This document shows, in pieces, positions 1 to 8,389 of a stretch of DNA of 61,738 nucleotides. The stretch is from Gemmatimonadaceae bacterium. Lineage in GTDB: Bacteria > Gemmatimonadota > Gemmatimonadetes > Gemmatimonadales > Gemmatimonadaceae. The stretch lies in the NCBI GenBank assembly GCA_020852815.1, contig JADZAN010000004.1, positions 1 to 61,738 of the forward strand, written 5' to 3'. A program made the position numbers and the translations under genes. Under the pieces are notes generated by a model. The model was not told where the DNA came from and did no database searches. It saw nothing but the letters and a program-made list of their open reading frames with translations. Position 1 is the first letter of the stretch, and each line of letters opens with the position of its first letter.

Positions 1-1793
1 ACCAGCTCCCCCCCACCCAGGGCGGCGCCCACGCCTTCACCCCCGACTACGCCTCCCCCGAGCAGGTCCGCGGCCTCCCCGTGGCCACCTCCTCCGACCT
101 CTACTCGTTAGGGGTCATTGCCTGCGAACTCCTCACCGGCCGCCGCCCCTTTGCCTTCGACGGCCACCTCTTTGCCGAGATGCAGCAGGTCATCAGCGAA
201 GTGCCGGCGCCCGCCCCCTCGTCGCTCGTCACCGCGGCGCACGCCGTGACGTTTGGCGAGAAGGAACCCGCGCGCCTGCGACGTCGACTGGCCGGCGACC
301 TCGACGCGATCATCCTGCAGGCGCTGCGCAAGGAGCCGGCGCGCCGCTATCACTCGGCCGAGCAGTTGGGCGAGGACTTCCGGCGCCACCTCGACGGACT
401 CCCCGTGAGCGCGCGACGCGATGCGACGGGTTACCGCTTGGGGAAGTTTGTCCGTCGCCGCCGCGTGGAGGTGACGGGCGGCATCATCGCCGTGGCCGCA
501 CTCATTGGCGGCGTGGTGGCCACGACTCGTCAGGCGCGCGTTGCCGAACTGGAACGCGCCAAGGTCCAGCAGGTGAATGCCTTCCTGTCGCGGATGCTGG
601 CCGCCGTGGATCCGGGCAACTCCGGGCGCAACGTCACCGTGGCCCAGGTGCTCTCCCAGGCCGCGAAGGACATCGAGGGACAGCACCTCGCCCCCGAGGT
701 CGAGGCCCAGATCCGCCACACCATTGGCCAGACCTATACGGAACTCGCCCTCTACGACTCGGCGCGCGTGCACGTCGAGCGTGCCGTCGCGCTGCGGGAG
801 ACGGAGTATGGGGAGCTGGACCAGCGAACGAGCATGTCGCTGTCGTACCTCGCCGCGCTCGAGGAAGCGCGCGGCAACCTGGCCGAGGCGGAAGCGATCG
901 CCAGGCGCATCGTCGACATCCAAAGCCGGATTGCACCACGCGCGAACGCGGAGCTGGCGACCGCGTACGACAACCTGGGCCGGTACATCGAGAATCAGGG
1001 GCGCCTGGACGAGGCGCTGGACTTCCAGCTCAAGTCGCTCGCGATTCGGCGCGTAAGCAGCGACTCGGCGTCGGCCGATGCGCTCCCGTATTCCCTGGTC
1101 AATCTCTCGGTCTCGTACTTGTACAAGGGAGAAATCGCGCGCGCCGAGAGTCTCTCGCGCGAGTCACTCGAGGCCGAGGCACGGGTGCGCGGTCGCACGT
1201 CGGCGAACTACGGCGCCGCACTCCGCCAACTGGCGACCGTCCTCGACTTCGCCAAGCACCCCGAGGCCGCCGACACCGCCATTCGCCAGTCGGTCGAGAT
1301 ACTGCGCCAGGCCGTGGGGACGTCGCACCAGGAGTACCTGCGTTCGGTTTCGCAGCTGGCGGTGCTCCGCGCCTCGGTGAACGACTGGCCCGCGGTGGAA
1401 GCGGCGGCGCGTGAGGTGGTGGGGCACATCGGCGGCGCGCTCCACCCCAGCCATCCGCAGGCTGCGGTTGCGTTGCAGAACCTGGGCTTCGCCCTGGCCG
1501 AGCGCGGCGCCGACGCCGCCGCCGACAGCGCCTTTCGCCGCTCGCTGGCGCTGCGGCGCGAGTATCTCCCTGCCGACCACTGGGCAATCGCGTCGTCGGA
1601 GAGCGTGCTGGGGCACCACCTGGCAATGACCGGGCACGTGGCCGAGGGCGAGCCGATGCTCCGCCGTGCGTACCGCAAGCTCGTGGCCGCCCGCGGCGCG
1701 GACGCGAGCCCCACGCGCTCCACCGCCGAGCGCATCGCCGAGGTCCTGGAGAAGACCGGCCGCGCCGAGGAGGCGCGGGGCTGGCGGAGGTAG
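1..1793 (+). CDS. Serine/threonine protein kinase with TPR C-terminus (5' partial)
   Basis: The reading frame is open from base 3, so the N-terminus and most of the kinase domain lie outside the window. The first visible residues are the activation segment and P+1 loop (TPDYASPEQVRG), followed by the kinase C-lobe (SDLYSLGVIACELLTGRRPF). A basic stretch (GKFVRRRR) precedes one membrane segment (VTGGIIAVAALIGGVVATT). The rest is helical with tetratricopeptide-like repeats, such as the pair around ATAYDNLGRYIENQGRLDEA. This is the architecture of membrane-anchored Hanks-type kinases in which the TPR part is thought to bind partners outside or at the membrane. Kinase identity is firm; substrate is unknown. 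It heads a block of phospho-signalling genes on the same strand. Confidence 0.9.
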   Translation, partial: QLPPTQGGAHAFTPDYASPEQVRGLPVATSSDLYSLGVIACELLTGRRPFAFDGHLFAEMQQVISEVPAPAPSSLVTAAHAVTFGEKEPARLRRRLAGDLDAIILQALRKEPARRYHSAEQLGEDFRRHLDGLPVSARRDATGYRLGKFVRRRRVEVTGGIIAVAALIGGVVATTRQARVAELERAKVQQVNAFLSRMLAAVDPGNSGRNVTVAQVLSQAAKDIEGQHLAPEVEAQIRHTIGQTYTELALYDSARVHVERAVALRETEYGELDQRTSMSLSYLAALEEARGNLAEAEAIARRIVDIQSRIAPRANAELATAYDNLGRYIENQGRLDEALDFQLKSLAIRRVSSDSASADALPYSLVNLSVSYLYKGEIARAESLSRESLEAEARVRGRTSANYGAALRQLATVLDFAKHPEAADTAIRQSVEILRQAVGTSHQEYLRSVSQLAVLRASVNDWPAVEAAAREVVGHIGGALHPSHPQAAVALQNLGFALAERGADAAADSAFRRSLALRREYLPADHWAIASSESVLGHHLAMTGHVAEGEPMLRRAYRKLVAARGADASPTRSTAERIAEVLEKTGRAEEARGWRR

Positions 1794-1799
1794 GGCAGA

Positions 1800-1920
1800 G
1801 GACGAGAAGACGAGAGGACGGGAAGACGGGAAGACGAGGTTCTGACCCTCAGGCGCCGGCACTCGGCGCAGGGGGTGCTCAACCTCGTCTTCTCGTCCTC
1901 TCGTCCTCTCGTCTTCTCCC
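1800..1920. repeat. GA/TC-rich inverted repeat after a kinase gene
   Basis: Just after the kinase stop codon, a purine-rich arm built from GACGAGAAGACGAGAGGACG-type words (1800-1841) faces its pyrimidine-rich complement (1881-1920). The inner 12 bases GAAGACGAGGTT and AACCTCGTCTTC pair exactly, with about 39 bases between them. It could fold in RNA and act as a terminator or as a mobile intergenic repeat. The same words return at 8351-8386, after another kinase gene. Confidence 0.75.
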
Positions 1921-2025
1921 TCATGAGCTGTTTCCCGCCTTGGGTGCGCGTGTCCTGGTGAGCAGTTGCGGACGTCGTCCGCCCCGTTGGTCCCCGACCC
2001 CGGCACCTCCCCAGGAGACTTCACC

Positions 2026-3849
2026 ATGGAACGCGTCATCCTCCGCCATCTCAAGGGCTCCAAGGCATCACAGTTGGAGGAGTTCCCGTTACAGCAGTTC
2101 GCCGAGCTCACGATCGGCCGCGACCCGAATTCCACCATCCGATTCGACCCCGAGAAGGATGACCTGGTGGGGCGCCAGCATGCCCGGATCTCGAAGGACA
2201 CCGCGGATCCGTACCGCTTCAAGCTGCAGGATCTCAACTCGCGCAACGGGACCTTCCTCAACAAGCTGCGCGTGGTTGGGGAGATGCCGTTGCAGCCGGG
2301 CGACGTGATCCAGCTCGGCGCCGGCGGTCCGGAGCTGCAATTCGACCTCGACCCGCTCCCCGCGCTCTACGTCAAGGCGACGCGCCTGGGGGTGGCGGGG
2401 CCGGTTGGCGCCACGGTGCAGGGTGTGGCCGAGACGCGGGTGAGCGGGACCGCCGCTTCGTCGGGCGCCTCCGCCTCGGCGAGCGCCGGTAGTGCCAGCA
2501 GCGCCATCCCCGCGCCTAACGCCATCGGCAAGGCGACGGTGGAGCGCATGATTGGCGAGACCAAGGCCAAGTCCAACCGCAACTCCATGTTCGTCGGCGC
2601 CGCGGCGCTGGTGCTGGTGGTGGCGGCCGCGGCCTACGCCAAGAAGGTCTCCGACGACAAGGCGCATGAAGCGGAGCAGAAGGCGGCGACCGCCCTGGCG
2701 GCGGCGAAGGACAGTGTCACCCGGGCGCAGCAGGCCGGCATGGCCGCGCTGGGCGCGAAGCTCGGGCGCGCCGACGAGCTGTCCAAGCAGTTGCAGCCGT
2801 CGGAGATCGCCGAGAAGTACGGCGCCGCGGTGGTGCAGGTCGACTTCAGCTGGAAGCTCACGTATCGCGAGACCGGTGGCCAGGTGTATCACCGCGTGGT
2901 GGCCAATCGCTACAAGGGAAAGGACGGACGCCTCCACCCAATCATCGACAACGGGCGTGAAGGGCTGCCGGCCTACGTCCAGGTCGACAACGCGCTCGAG
3001 CCTGCGCTCACCCTCGACCCGAGCGCGGGGCGCCCGATCGGCGTGAGCGCGCGTGGTTCGGGCTTCGTCGTCACGTCCAACGGCTTCATCCTCACCAACC
3101 GCCACGTCGCCTACAACTGGCAGACCTGGTATCGCTTCGACTCGCAGGGCGACGTGGGTCCCGTGATCAACCCGCGCACGGGCGCCGTGCTCCTCGACGA
3201 GAATGGCGGTCCGGTCCTCACGCGCCCGCCGCAGCAGTGGATCCCGTCGGAGACCAAGCAGGCCGGCCCCAAGGGCGACATCGGCGACTTCCAGGCGCGT
3301 GTCGAGTACCTGATGGTGCGCTTCCCGAAGGATCCCACGCCGTTCGAGGCGCAGAACGTCCGCCCCTCGCAGCGCCACGACGTGGCCCTCATCAAGGTCG
3401 ATGCCCCGCCCACGCTGCAGTACGTCAACATGGTCGACACGTACGACAAGACCAAACAGGGCGATGCCGTAACGGTAATGGGCTACCCTGGCGTGTCCGA
3501 CGAGGTGATCACCCTCATCAAGTCGCGCGACATGTTCAACCGTGAAGTGCAGCAGCGCGTCCTGCCCATGCCGACGCTGTCGACGGGGAACATCGGCAAG
3601 ATCCTGCGCGCCGCCGATGCCGAGGTGCGCGACGGCTTCATGACCTTTGCGCCGAGCGGCGACACGTACCAGCTCACGATCAACTCCACCGGTGGCGGCA
3701 ACAGCGGTGGCCCGATGTTCGACGCCTTCGGCAACGTGATCGGGATCTACTTCGCGGGGAAGACGACCGACGCCCAGATCTCCTTCTCGATCCCGATCCG
3801 CTACGGGATGGAGCTGCTCCGGATCGGCGACCCGACGGCCGCCCGCTAG
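2026..3849 (+). CDS. FHA-domain membrane serine protease (trypsin/Deg-like)
   Basis: 607 residues. The ATG at 2026 is chosen because AGGAG lies eight bases upstream; an in-frame ATG at 1966 has no such site. An FHA phosphothreonine-binding domain (about residues 25-105) shows TIGRDPNS, GRQHARI and LNSRNGTF. A Ser/Ala-rich linker leads to one membrane segment (187-205), a short charged helix, then a trypsin-like protease. Catalytic residues are readable: His360 in LTNRHV, Asp452 in RHDVALIKV and Ser560 in GGGNSGGP. FHA on the inside and protease outside would let a phosphorylated partner control a periplasmic protease. The kinase, phosphatase and kinase immediately downstream are plausible partners; this is inference from position. 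No PDZ domain is apparent after the protease. Confidence 0.9.
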   Translation: MERVILRHLKGSKASQLEEFPLQQFAELTIGRDPNSTIRFDPEKDDLVGRQHARISKDTADPYRFKLQDLNSRNGTFLNKLRVVGEMPLQPGDVIQLGAGGPELQFDLDPLPALYVKATRLGVAGPVGATVQGVAETRVSGTAASSGASASASAGSASSAIPAPNAIGKATVERMIGETKAKSNRNSMFVGAAALVLVVAAAAYAKKVSDDKAHEAEQKAATALAAAKDSVTRAQQAGMAALGAKLGRADELSKQLQPSEIAEKYGAAVVQVDFSWKLTYRETGGQVYHRVVANRYKGKDGRLHPIIDNGREGLPAYVQVDNALEPALTLDPSAGRPIGVSARGSGFVVTSNGFILTNRHVAYNWQTWYRFDSQGDVGPVINPRTGAVLLDENGGPVLTRPPQQWIPSETKQAGPKGDIGDFQARVEYLMVRFPKDPTPFEAQNVRPSQRHDVALIKVDAPPTLQYVNMVDTYDKTKQGDAVTVMGYPGVSDEVITLIKSRDMFNREVQQRVLPMPTLSTGNIGKILRAADAEVRDGFMTFAPSGDTYQLTINSTGGGNSGGPMFDAFGNVIGIYFAGKTTDAQISFSIPIRYGMELLRIGDPTAAR

Positions 3850-3888
3850 TCCCGCCAGCCACAACACGAGCCATCGGATCACCTCCCC

Positions 3889-5319
3889 ATGTCTGCCGGA
3901 CCTCCCATGCTCAGCTCGATCGGCCCGTACCGGGTGATCGACTACATCGGGGCCGGCGGCATGGGGACGGTGTATCGGGTGGCACACCGCGCCACCGGGC
4001 GCGTGGCGGCGGCCAAGGTGCTCAACACCACGGCCGCCCCACGCGCCCTGGAGCGCTTCAGCAACGAGGCGCGCATCCTCCAGGCGCTGTCGCACCCCGC
4101 CATCTCGCAGATGTACGATTTCCTCGAGGTGAACGGGGCTCCCTGCCTGGTGATGGAGTACGTCGACGGCGACACGCTGGAGCAGCTCATCCGCGCCCGC
4201 GGCCCGCTCCCCGTCGGCGACGCGATCCGCATCTTCGCCGCCCTCGCCGATGCCGTCAGCTACATCCACCAGCGCGGCATCGTGCACCGCGACCTCAAGA
4301 CGAACAACGTCAAGGTCGACATCCTTGGCGCCGTCAAGCTCCTCGACTTCGGCATCGCCGTCGGCGACTCCACCCCTCGCCTGACGAGCACCGGCAACGT
4401 GGTCGGCACGCTGATGTCGCTGGCGCCGGAACAACTGCGCACCGGACGCGCCGAGCCGCGCTCCGACATCTGGGCGTTAGGGATCCTGTTCTACGAGATG
4501 CTCACCGGGCGACTCCCGTTCGAAGGGGGCGCCGACGGCTTCATAGGCGAGAAGATCCTGCGTGGCGCCTATGCACCAGCCAGCGAGCTGCGTCCCGGGC
4601 TCCCGCGCGAGGTGGACCGCATCATCGGGCGCTGCCTCAAGGTGCGCCCGGACGATCGCTACGCCACGGCCGAGGCGCTGCTCACCGACCTGCGCGGCCT
4701 GCAGTCGGGGGAGAAGCCGGCTGGCCACCTGCCGTCGCTGGTGGCGCTTGGCAATATCGGCGGGCGTGACCTCCTGCGTACGAGCGGCGAGGTCGCAACC
4801 ACTATCGCCAGGCAGTGGCGACTCGCGCTGTCGGGGATGGTCGCCGTGGCCGCGATCGTCTTCTTTGCGTGGAGCCTCCGATCGCCGGGTGGTGAGCAAG
4901 GCCAAACGACCGGAAGCGGCACGACAACGATCGGCGTGGGGCCAACGGAGCGGGGCGACGTGCCGGGTGTTCGCTCCGCCGGGCGCGACGAAATCTCGCT
5001 CGGCCCGGAGGCCGTCACGCCAACCGAACCCATGCGCCCGGAATCGTTGGCGGTGCAATCGATGGCGGGAATCTCCGCGACGCTGGCCGACTCCGTGAGC
5101 CGCCGCCCCTTGATCATCCGCGTGATGGAGGGGACGGCCGACGTCTACATCAACGATGTGCGCGTTGGCACGACGCCCTACACCTGGCGTGCCCCGGTGG
5201 GGACCGAGGTGCAGCTCACGCTGCGGCGCCCCGGTTGCGACGATCTCCGCCGACCGCTGCGTCTCGAGGAAGGGATGCAGGAGACGATGGAGAGCCTGAC
5301 CGGGTGCCGGCGCCCCTGA
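3889..5319 (+). CDS. Serine/threonine protein kinase with C-terminal PEGA-like domain
   Basis: 476 residues. An intact Hanks-type kinase occupies about residues 13-280: glycine loop GAGGMGTVY, Lys43 in AAKVL, catalytic HRDLKTNN (Asp135) and DFG (Asp153). A membrane segment follows (LALSGMVAVAAIVFFAWSL, around 310-328). The C-terminal 75 residues look like a PEGA domain: a beta-rich extracytoplasmic module with GTADVYINDVRVGTTPY, the usual 'xGTTP' turn. It begins 39 bases after the FHA protease and precedes a PP2C gene, so a co-transcribed signalling unit is likely. A second in-frame ATG at 3907 is an alternative start; neither has a strong ribosome binding site. Confidence 0.92.
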   Translation: MSAGPPMLSSIGPYRVIDYIGAGGMGTVYRVAHRATGRVAAAKVLNTTAAPRALERFSNEARILQALSHPAISQMYDFLEVNGAPCLVMEYVDGDTLEQLIRARGPLPVGDAIRIFAALADAVSYIHQRGIVHRDLKTNNVKVDILGAVKLLDFGIAVGDSTPRLTSTGNVVGTLMSLAPEQLRTGRAEPRSDIWALGILFYEMLTGRLPFEGGADGFIGEKILRGAYAPASELRPGLPREVDRIIGRCLKVRPDDRYATAEALLTDLRGLQSGEKPAGHLPSLVALGNIGGRDLLRTSGEVATTIARQWRLALSGMVAVAAIVFFAWSLRSPGGEQGQTTGSGTTTIGVGPTERGDVPGVRSAGRDEISLGPEAVTPTEPMRPESLAVQSMAGISATLADSVSRRPLIIRVMEGTADVYINDVRVGTTPYTWRAPVGTEVQLTLRRPGCDDLRRPLRLEEGMQETMESLTGCRRP

Positions 5320-5392
5320 ACCACGCGAGTCACCACTGCAACGTCGCATTGCCCTGACGCTCACTCCCTCATTGCCCCTTTCCGTGCACACG

Positions 5393-6331
5393 ATGTCCTT
5401 TCTCGACCGTCTCTTCTCCCGCTCCCGATCGGCTGCAGCTGCCGGCGCTGGCGCCGTATCGAAGGGCGCGCGCCCCACCACCGAACTGGGACGCATGGGC
5501 GGCGTGGACGGTGGGCACGCCGCGGAGCTTCGCATCGAGGCCGGTGTGGCGACCGACCCCGGGTGCATTCGCGAGATCAACGAGGATTGCGTGCGCATCA
5601 TCCGCCCGACCGCTCCCGATGCCCTGGCGCGGCAGGGGTTGCTCGCCGTGGTGTGCGACGGCATGGGAGGGCACGAGGCTGGCGAGATTGCCTCGCGCCT
5701 GGCGATGGAGACGATCGTGCTGCGCTTCGACGAGGACGATGGCGATCCGCTCGTCTCGCTCCCGCGTGCCTTGCAGGCGGCAAACCGCGCCATCTTCGAC
5801 TCGGCCGACCGCAATCCCAAGCTCAAGGGGATGGGGACGACGTGCACCGCGCTGATCTTGCGCGGCGGGCACGCCTACAGCGCGCATGTTGGCGACTCGC
5901 GCCTCTACCTCATTCGTGCCGGCGAGATCTTCCTCATGACCGAGGACCACTCGGCCGTGATGCACCTCGTCAGGCAGGGGGTGATCTCGCGTGAGGAGGC
6001 GCGGCATCATCCCGACAAGAACGTCATCTCGCGCGCCCTCGGGAGCCATCGCGACGTGCAGGTGACGGGATGGCCGCAGCCCTTCGCCGTCCTTCCCGGC
6101 GATCGCTTCCTCCTGTGCAGCGACGGTCTCTACGACCTCATTGACGACGCGACCCTGCTCGCCGTGGCGCGCGACGCGCATCCGCAGGTTGCCTGCGATC
6201 GCCTGGTGACGCTCGCGCGCGAGGCTGGGGGGCACGACAACATCTCCGTTGCGATCCTCATGATGAGCGTGGCCGGCGAGCCCTCCGTAAACAGCGCCAA
6301 GGAGACCCGCGGCGTGGAGATCCCGCAATGA
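5393..6331 (+). CDS. PP2C-family protein phosphatase
   Basis: 312 residues from the ATG at 5393; a TTG at 5372 would add seven residues. The PPM/PP2C metal-binding motifs are all present in order: INEDCV (Asp65), VCDGMGGH (Asp89-Gly90), GTTCTALIL, GDSRLYLIR, LLCSDGLYDLIDD and GGHDNISVAI. Such enzymes remove phosphate from Ser/Thr using two Mn or Mg ions and usually oppose Hanks-type kinases. A short basic Ser/Ala-rich leader of about 45 residues precedes the domain. The stop overlaps the start of the next kinase by four bases (ATGA), so the pair is translationally coupled. The flanking kinases are the probable antagonists. Confidence 0.94.
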   Translation: MSFLDRLFSRSRSAAAAGAGAVSKGARPTTELGRMGGVDGGHAAELRIEAGVATDPGCIREINEDCVRIIRPTAPDALARQGLLAVVCDGMGGHEAGEIASRLAMETIVLRFDEDDGDPLVSLPRALQAANRAIFDSADRNPKLKGMGTTCTALILRGGHAYSAHVGDSRLYLIRAGEIFLMTEDHSAVMHLVRQGVISREEARHHPDKNVISRALGSHRDVQVTGWPQPFAVLPGDRFLLCSDGLYDLIDDATLLAVARDAHPQVACDRLVTLAREAGGHDNISVAILMMSVAGEPSVNSAKETRGVEIPQ

Positions 6332-8241
6332 TCGGGACCACGGTCGGCAACTATCGCATCGTCGAGAAGCTTGGCGACGGCGGGATGGGGGCCGTCTTTC
6401 GCGCGGTCGACGAGATGCTCGACCGTGACGTGGCCATCAAGGTCCTCAAGCCGGAGCTGGCGCGCAACGCCGCGCTCATCGAGCGATTCCGCCTGGAGGC
6501 GGTCGCGCTCGCGCGCCTGAATCATCCGCGCATCGCCACGCTGCACGGGCTCGAGCGGCACGGTGAGTCGCTGCTCATGATCATGGAGTACGTGCGCGGC
6601 GACACGCTCGAGGCCATCGTGCATCGCAACGGGCGCATTGCCTGGGCGCGCGCCTGCGAGCTGTGCGCCGCCGTGCTCGACGCGCTCGACCACGCGCACG
6701 ACAAGGGCGTGGTCCATCGCGACATCAAGCCGGCCAACGTCATGCTGGCGAACAATGGCGCGGTGAAGGTGATGGACTTCGGCATCGCGCGGCTCATCGG
6801 GAAGTCCCGCCAGACGCAAGTGGGGCACGCGGTGGGGACGCCGATGTACATGGCCCCTGAGCAGTTGCGGGGCGAGGAGGTGGACGGGCGCACCGACCTC
6901 TATGCCGTGGGCGCGGTCCTGTTCGAGCTGGTCACCGGGCGCATGGCCTTCGAGGCCGACTCGGACTACGGGCTGATGATGAAGCAGCTCAACGATCCAC
7001 CGCCAGCCGCAAGTTCGTACGTAACTGACGTGCCACCGGCGGTGGACGACATCATCCGGCGGGCGATGGCCAAACAACGCGACGATCGCTACGCCAATGC
7101 GACGGCGTTCCGCGACGCGCTGCTCCTGGCCTCCGGGCTCGACGTTCCGCCCTCACGCCGCACGCCGATCCCCGCCGAGACGCGCCTGGCCGTGGAGTCC
7201 GCCGCGCAGAACGCGCCGGGTGCACTGGGTGCGCCGGTTGCGCTGGGTGCACAGGGGCCAGCGGGGACGCGCGTGGCCAGTGACGCCGCGAACCGAGCGC
7301 CGGCCACGCGCCTTGCCGACGATGCCGCCCCGGTGACGGGGACCTTCCACACCGCCGAGTCGCCCCGTCAGGCGCAATTGCGACCATGGGGATCGCTGGA
7401 GGGATGGTCGGAGGGATGGACGCGCGACTGGCGGACCTTCGCCGCGGCGGCCGCCGTACTCGTCGCCGCCGGGCTCGGCGTGCGCATACTTCGTCCGGAC
7501 ACCGACGTCACCGAGATGCCGGGGACGCGCCCGGACAGCGCGCAGGCGCAAGTGGCCGACACCACGCCGCGAACCGACATCGCGCAGGTTGTTCCTCCGC
7601 CGCGCACCGAGGATGCGTCGTCGCTCATCATCAACCCGCCGGCGCAGTCGGGCGGCGGCGGATCGGGGGGGGACAACGGAACGGGGGGGCGTCGAGCGCA
7701 ACCACCGCGCGAAGCCGTCGTGCCGCCTAACGATCGCCCGGGCGGCGGGAGCGGGGGCGGGAGCGGAATCGAGCGAGCCGCGCCGCCGGCGGGTGGGACG
7801 TCTCGCCCGGTCTCGCCCACCGAGCCGGTTACTAACGATCCACCGCCGCGCACCGACGCACCGCGCGACGAGTCGCCCAAGGGCGAGGCGGTGGAGAGCG
7901 AGTCGGCCGCGAATGACGCGATCCGCGCTGCCATCGGGAGCGCGGCGAGTCTCCTGAGCGGCAGCAACTCGTCGGCGGCGTCGCTTCTCGACGGTGGCAC
8001 GCAGGAGCAGTGGGGCGCGCTGATGCGGGAGGGGCGCATCTCGATGAGCGTGAGCGGTGCACCCGAGGTGCGCCTGCACGGCTCGCGCGCCACCGCGGAG
8101 TTCGACGCGAGCGTGAACGTCCGCTCCCCGTTCGGCGCCAACCGTCGCAAGAGCGCGCGCTTCACCGCGGAGCTGCAACGCGGTGGCGGCGGCTGGCGGG
8201 TGGTGGGGCTGCGGCCGCAGGGGAAGCTGGAGCTCAAGTAG
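6328..8241 (+). CDS. Serine/threonine protein kinase, membrane-anchored
   Basis: 637 residues, start overlapping the PP2C stop. The kinase domain (about 9-275) is intact: LGDGGMGAVF, Lys38 in AIKVL, HRDIKPANV (Asp132), DFGIA (Asp150) and YMAPEQ. A low-complexity Ala/Gly region precedes a membrane segment (FAAAAAVLVAAGLGVRIL, about 371-388). The exported part is a Pro/Gly/Ser-rich linker with glycine runs, followed by a small domain of about 110 residues ending near GWRVVGLRPQGKLEL, which resembles NTF2-like beta strands but which I cannot assign. With the phosphatase it forms a classic kinase/phosphatase pair. A perfect hairpin follows the stop. Confidence 0.93.
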   Translation: MIGTTVGNYRIVEKLGDGGMGAVFRAVDEMLDRDVAIKVLKPELARNAALIERFRLEAVALARLNHPRIATLHGLERHGESLLMIMEYVRGDTLEAIVHRNGRIAWARACELCAAVLDALDHAHDKGVVHRDIKPANVMLANNGAVKVMDFGIARLIGKSRQTQVGHAVGTPMYMAPEQLRGEEVDGRTDLYAVGAVLFELVTGRMAFEADSDYGLMMKQLNDPPPAASSYVTDVPPAVDDIIRRAMAKQRDDRYANATAFRDALLLASGLDVPPSRRTPIPAETRLAVESAAQNAPGALGAPVALGAQGPAGTRVASDAANRAPATRLADDAAPVTGTFHTAESPRQAQLRPWGSLEGWSEGWTRDWRTFAAAAAVLVAAGLGVRILRPDTDVTEMPGTRPDSAQAQVADTTPRTDIAQVVPPPRTEDASSLIINPPAQSGGGGSGGDNGTGGRRAQPPREAVVPPNDRPGGGSGGGSGIERAAPPAGGTSRPVSPTEPVTNDPPPRTDAPRDESPKGEAVESESAANDAIRAAIGSAASLLSGSNSSAASLLDGGTQEQWGALMREGRISMSVSGAPEVRLHGSRATAEFDASVNVRSPFGANRRKSARFTAELQRGGGGWRVVGLRPQGKLELK

Positions 8242-8266
8242 AGGCGAGGTATGATGAGAAGAGAAA

Positions 8267-8289
8267 GGGCCCAGCCACCGGCTGGGCCC
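8267..8289 (+). terminator. Strong hairpin after the kinase gene
   Basis: GGGCCCAGCC pairs perfectly with GGCTGGGCCC across a three-base loop, 25 bases after the stop codon at 8241. It has no T-run, so factor-independent termination is not certain. It also lies downstream of the convergent gene ending at 8390. Confidence 0.6.
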
Positions 8290-8290
8290 C

Positions 8291-8383
8291 TCTCGTCCCC
8301 AGCCTTCGCTGGGGCAGGCCTCTCGTCCCCAGCCTTCGCTGGGGCAGGCTTCTCGTCTTCTCGTCTTCTCGTCTTCTCGTCTT
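8291..8383. repeat. Tandem 30-bp hairpin repeat plus four 8-bp repeats
   Basis: A 30-base unit occurs twice in perfect tandem (8291-8320 and 8321-8350, the last base differing). Each contains the palindrome CCCCAGC-CTTC-GCTGGGG. Directly after come four copies of CTCGTCTT (8352-8383). The block separates the convergent 3' ends of the kinase gene and the propeller gene. It looks like a REP-type element joined to the CGTCTTCT repeat family seen at 1800-1920. Confidence 0.85.
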
Positions 8384-8389
8384 CTGCCC

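Noticed and set aside
2089-4434. A 781-residue minus-strand frame
   Set aside because: Antisense of the FHA protease and kinase; His/Asp/Arg/Val-rich shadow composition and no family features.
8291-8350. A coding continuation giving a repeated PAKAGDE peptide on the minus strand
   Set aside because: The peptide arises from translating the palindromic 30-base repeat; the convergent gene ends at 8390 and no start signal exists.
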